Positions 6,768 to 8,127 of a stretch of 8,127 nt of DNA are shown here, in pieces (position 1 is the stretch's first letter; each line of letters opens with the position of its first letter). Under the pieces are notes generated by a model, which worked only from the letters and a program-made list of their open reading frames with translations, had not been told where the DNA came from and did no database searches. A program made the translations under genes and the position numbers. Origin of the DNA: Flavobacteriales bacterium (GTDB lineage Bacteria; Bacteroidota; Bacteroidia; Flavobacteriales; UBA7430); assembly GCA_002685115.1 (NCBI GenBank), contig NYWQ01000030.1, positions 8,442-16,568 of the forward strand, read 5' to 3'.

Positions 6768-7847
6768 ATGAATTTTATTAAAACAACATTAAAAATCTCT
6801 TTAGTATTTTTGCTAAGTTTCATTACTTCGTGTAGTGAATCAGATTCTAATGAAAGTAATGCATACAATGTACCTACTAGTTACAACTTTGAAAATAAAA
6901 GTTATGGTGGGCAAACAGATCGTTTGAACATGCTTGCAGAAATGGAAACATATATGAAGCGAGCTAATCTAGGTGAAGCTGTAGATGCAGCAACCATAAA
7001 AATGATGTATGCAAACGATGGCTATACATGGACGTCTGATGCATTTGCATTAGCGCAACCTACAAAACAATTAGAAAGTAAAACATTTGATCCAGCGCCT
7101 ATTAATGCACTCATTGATGAACTAGCTGAATTGTCTTTAACTGGAAACACTACGACCTCACTTAACGGAGAAAAAACGTATTTATTTAATGAAAATGGTT
7201 TTGAACCAATCCAATTAATTTCAAAAGGAATTATGGGCTCTTGTTTTTATTACCAAGGAACATCTGTTTACCTTAGTGCCGCTAAAATGGATGTTGCTAA
7301 TGATGTGGATGCACTAGTTGGGCCTTTAGAGTACACTGCTATGCAACATCATTTTGACGAGTCATTTGGTTACTTTGGAGCTCCTGTAGCCTTTTCCAAT
7401 TCGAACACTTCAGGCGGTTCTTATTGGGCTAAATATGCAACTAAAACAATAGAAGGCGATTTAACTACTATTGATAATATTATGCAAGATGGTTTTATTT
7501 TAGGAAGAGCTGCTATAGATAATGAGGATCTTAAAACAAGAGATGAGGCTATTGTAATTATTCAAGCAGAATGGGAAATGGTTACCGTTTGTGCTGCGCT
7601 TCACTATTTGAATGGAGCTATTGAAGATATTACTGACCCAGCACTTCGTAACCACGGATTGTCTGAAGCGATTGCTTTTATAGATGCGATTAAATACAAT
7701 GCACAAGGAACGATCTCAGGATCAGCTGTAGATAACATCATCGAAATGTTAGGAACGAACTTAAATGTAGTTACTCCAGAGATGATTAACAATACAAGAA
7801 CAGCTCTAGCTTCTGCCTACGGTATTACAAATGCAACAGCCTATTAA
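6768..7847 (+). CDS. DUF4856 domain-containing lipoprotein, partner of imelysin
   Basis: Biochemical function is unknown. 359 residues. The N-terminus is a lipoprotein signal ending FITSC, lipidated Cys at 22, followed by an acidic/Ser-rich linker, so it is probably attached to the outer membrane. The start of the mature domain, VPTSYNFENKSYGGQTDRLN (35-54), is typical of DUF4856 proteins of Bacteroidota. Residues 50-125 and 255-355 look helical; the centre holds YTAMQHHFDESFGYFGAP (189-206), in which His195-x-x-Glu198 and the following Gly-rich aromatic stretch recall the imelysin GxHxxE motif. Two further Cys (159 and 275) could pair. The next gene encodes an imelysin-family lipoprotein in the same orientation, 43 nt away, and this pairing is recurrent in the phylum, often linked with iron-uptake genes. 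A role in iron or haem handling at the cell surface is therefore inferred, not shown. The ATG is the first in the frame that supplies a complete signal peptide. Confidence 0.88.
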   Translation: MNFIKTTLKISLVFLLSFITSCSESDSNESNAYNVPTSYNFENKSYGGQTDRLNMLAEMETYMKRANLGEAVDAATIKMMYANDGYTWTSDAFALAQPTKQLESKTFDPAPINALIDELAELSLTGNTTTSLNGEKTYLFNENGFEPIQLISKGIMGSCFYYQGTSVYLSAAKMDVANDVDALVGPLEYTAMQHHFDESFGYFGAPVAFSNSNTSGGSYWAKYATKTIEGDLTTIDNIMQDGFILGRAAIDNEDLKTRDEAIVIIQAEWEMVTVCAALHYLNGAIEDITDPALRNHGLSEAIAFIDAIKYNAQGTISGSAVDNIIEMLGTNLNVVTPEMINNTRTALASAYGITNATAY

Positions 7848-7860
7848 TTAATTTTATACA

Positions 7861-7886
7861 GCCTCCTACGAAAGTAGGTGGCTTTT
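7861..7886 (+). terminator. GNRA-capped hairpin plus T-run between the DUF4856 and imelysin genes (attenuator or partial terminator)
   Basis: GCCTCCTAC (7861-7869) pairs with GTAGGTGGC (7874-7882) with one internal T-T mismatch around a GAAA loop, followed by TTTT. This is one of the few GC-rich stretches nearby. It begins 14 nt after the DUF4856 stop and ends a few nucleotides before the imelysin ATG. The T-run is short, so it may lower downstream expression or mark an mRNA processing site without fully stopping transcription. The 3' arm also contains AGGTGG, a poor Shine-Dalgarno-like sequence 9 nt before the next ATG. Confidence 0.6.
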
Positions 7887-7890
7887 ACAT

Positions 7891-8127
7891 ATGGTAAGAT
7901 TTAGTTTTATAGTTTTTAGTTTTAGTGCACTTCTTATGTACACTTCTTGTGGCACAGATACGGTTGATTCTCAGCCAAATTTCAATGATTTGTTTGTCAA
8001 TACTTCGGATAACATAATAATACCTCGTTATGCGAAATTGCAAACGGAAATTATAAACTTATCTGGTGCCTTAGAGGCTTTTGATGGAACAGAGATGAAG
8101 CTGTCGAATCTTCAAAACCAATTTATA
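7891..8127 (+). CDS. imelysin-family lipoprotein, N-terminal part only (runs off the window)
   Basis: An open frame of 79 codons from ATG at 7891 to the window end, without a stop. The first residues form a lipoprotein signal (FSFSALLMYTSC, lipidated Cys at about 20). The following NFNDLFVNTSDNIIIPRYAK and the helical stretch LQTEIINLSGALEAF match the characteristic start of imelysin (peptidase M75-like) proteins, where the first helix begins with an 'N-I-I-x-P-x-Y' motif. Imelysin-like proteins are helical-bundle surface or periplasmic proteins linked to iron uptake; the GxHxxE signature would lie beyond the window. The gene follows the DUF4856 lipoprotein gene in the same direction and is probably co-transcribed by read-through of the hairpin in between. 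An in-frame stop at 7849 excludes a much longer N-terminus. Confidence 0.82.
   Translation, partial: MVRFSFIVFSFSALLMYTSCGTDTVDSQPNFNDLFVNTSDNIIIPRYAKLQTEIINLSGALEAFDGTEMKLSNLQNQFI

Noticed and set aside
7500..7792. Two minus-strand open frames of 62-68 codons
   Set aside because: Both are antisense to the DUF4856 coding sequence, whose lipoprotein signal and conserved motifs show it is the real gene.

Overview
The window is AT-rich and looks like a chromosomal segment from a Bacteroidota member, most likely class Flavobacteriia. The signs are promoters of the TTG-N20-TAnnTTTG type, almost no Shine-Dalgarno sequences, surface lipoproteins with a short 'TSC' lipobox, and a DUF4856/imelysin gene pair of a kind found mainly in that phylum. 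No mobile element, CRISPR array or stable RNA gene was seen.

Left part (about 50-6500, minus strand): a compact four-gene operon, in transcription order a TetR/AcrR-type regulator, a TolC-type outer-membrane channel, a lipoprotein periplasmic adaptor and an RND inner-membrane transporter. The genes overlap by 8 nt or are separated by 2-4 nt, so they are almost certainly co-transcribed. Together they encode a complete tripartite efflux pump with its own regulator. A strong promoter lies so close to the regulator's ATG that its mRNA is probably leaderless, and an imperfect inverted repeat over the -33 element is a candidate autoregulatory operator. A weak composite hairpin at the window edge may end the operon.

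Middle (6501-6767): a divergent intergenic region. Besides the efflux promoter it holds one good and one weaker forward promoter. A 12-bp direct repeat (AGTCTAAATAAA) appears twice, one copy inside a 17-bp pseudo-palindrome, each just after a predicted transcription start. This is the most likely site of metal-responsive (Fur-like) control, though that is inference.

Right part (6768-8127, plus strand): a DUF4856 lipoprotein followed, after a GNRA-capped hairpin, by the start of an imelysin-family lipoprotein that runs off the window. Such pairs are thought to belong to cell-surface iron or haem acquisition loci. The DUF4856 protein carries an HxxE motif reminiscent of the imelysin GxHxxE signature.

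No clearly new biological system is visible. The points most worth a second look are the paired repeats in the divergent region, the hairpin between the two lipoprotein genes, and the HxxE motif in the DUF4856 protein.
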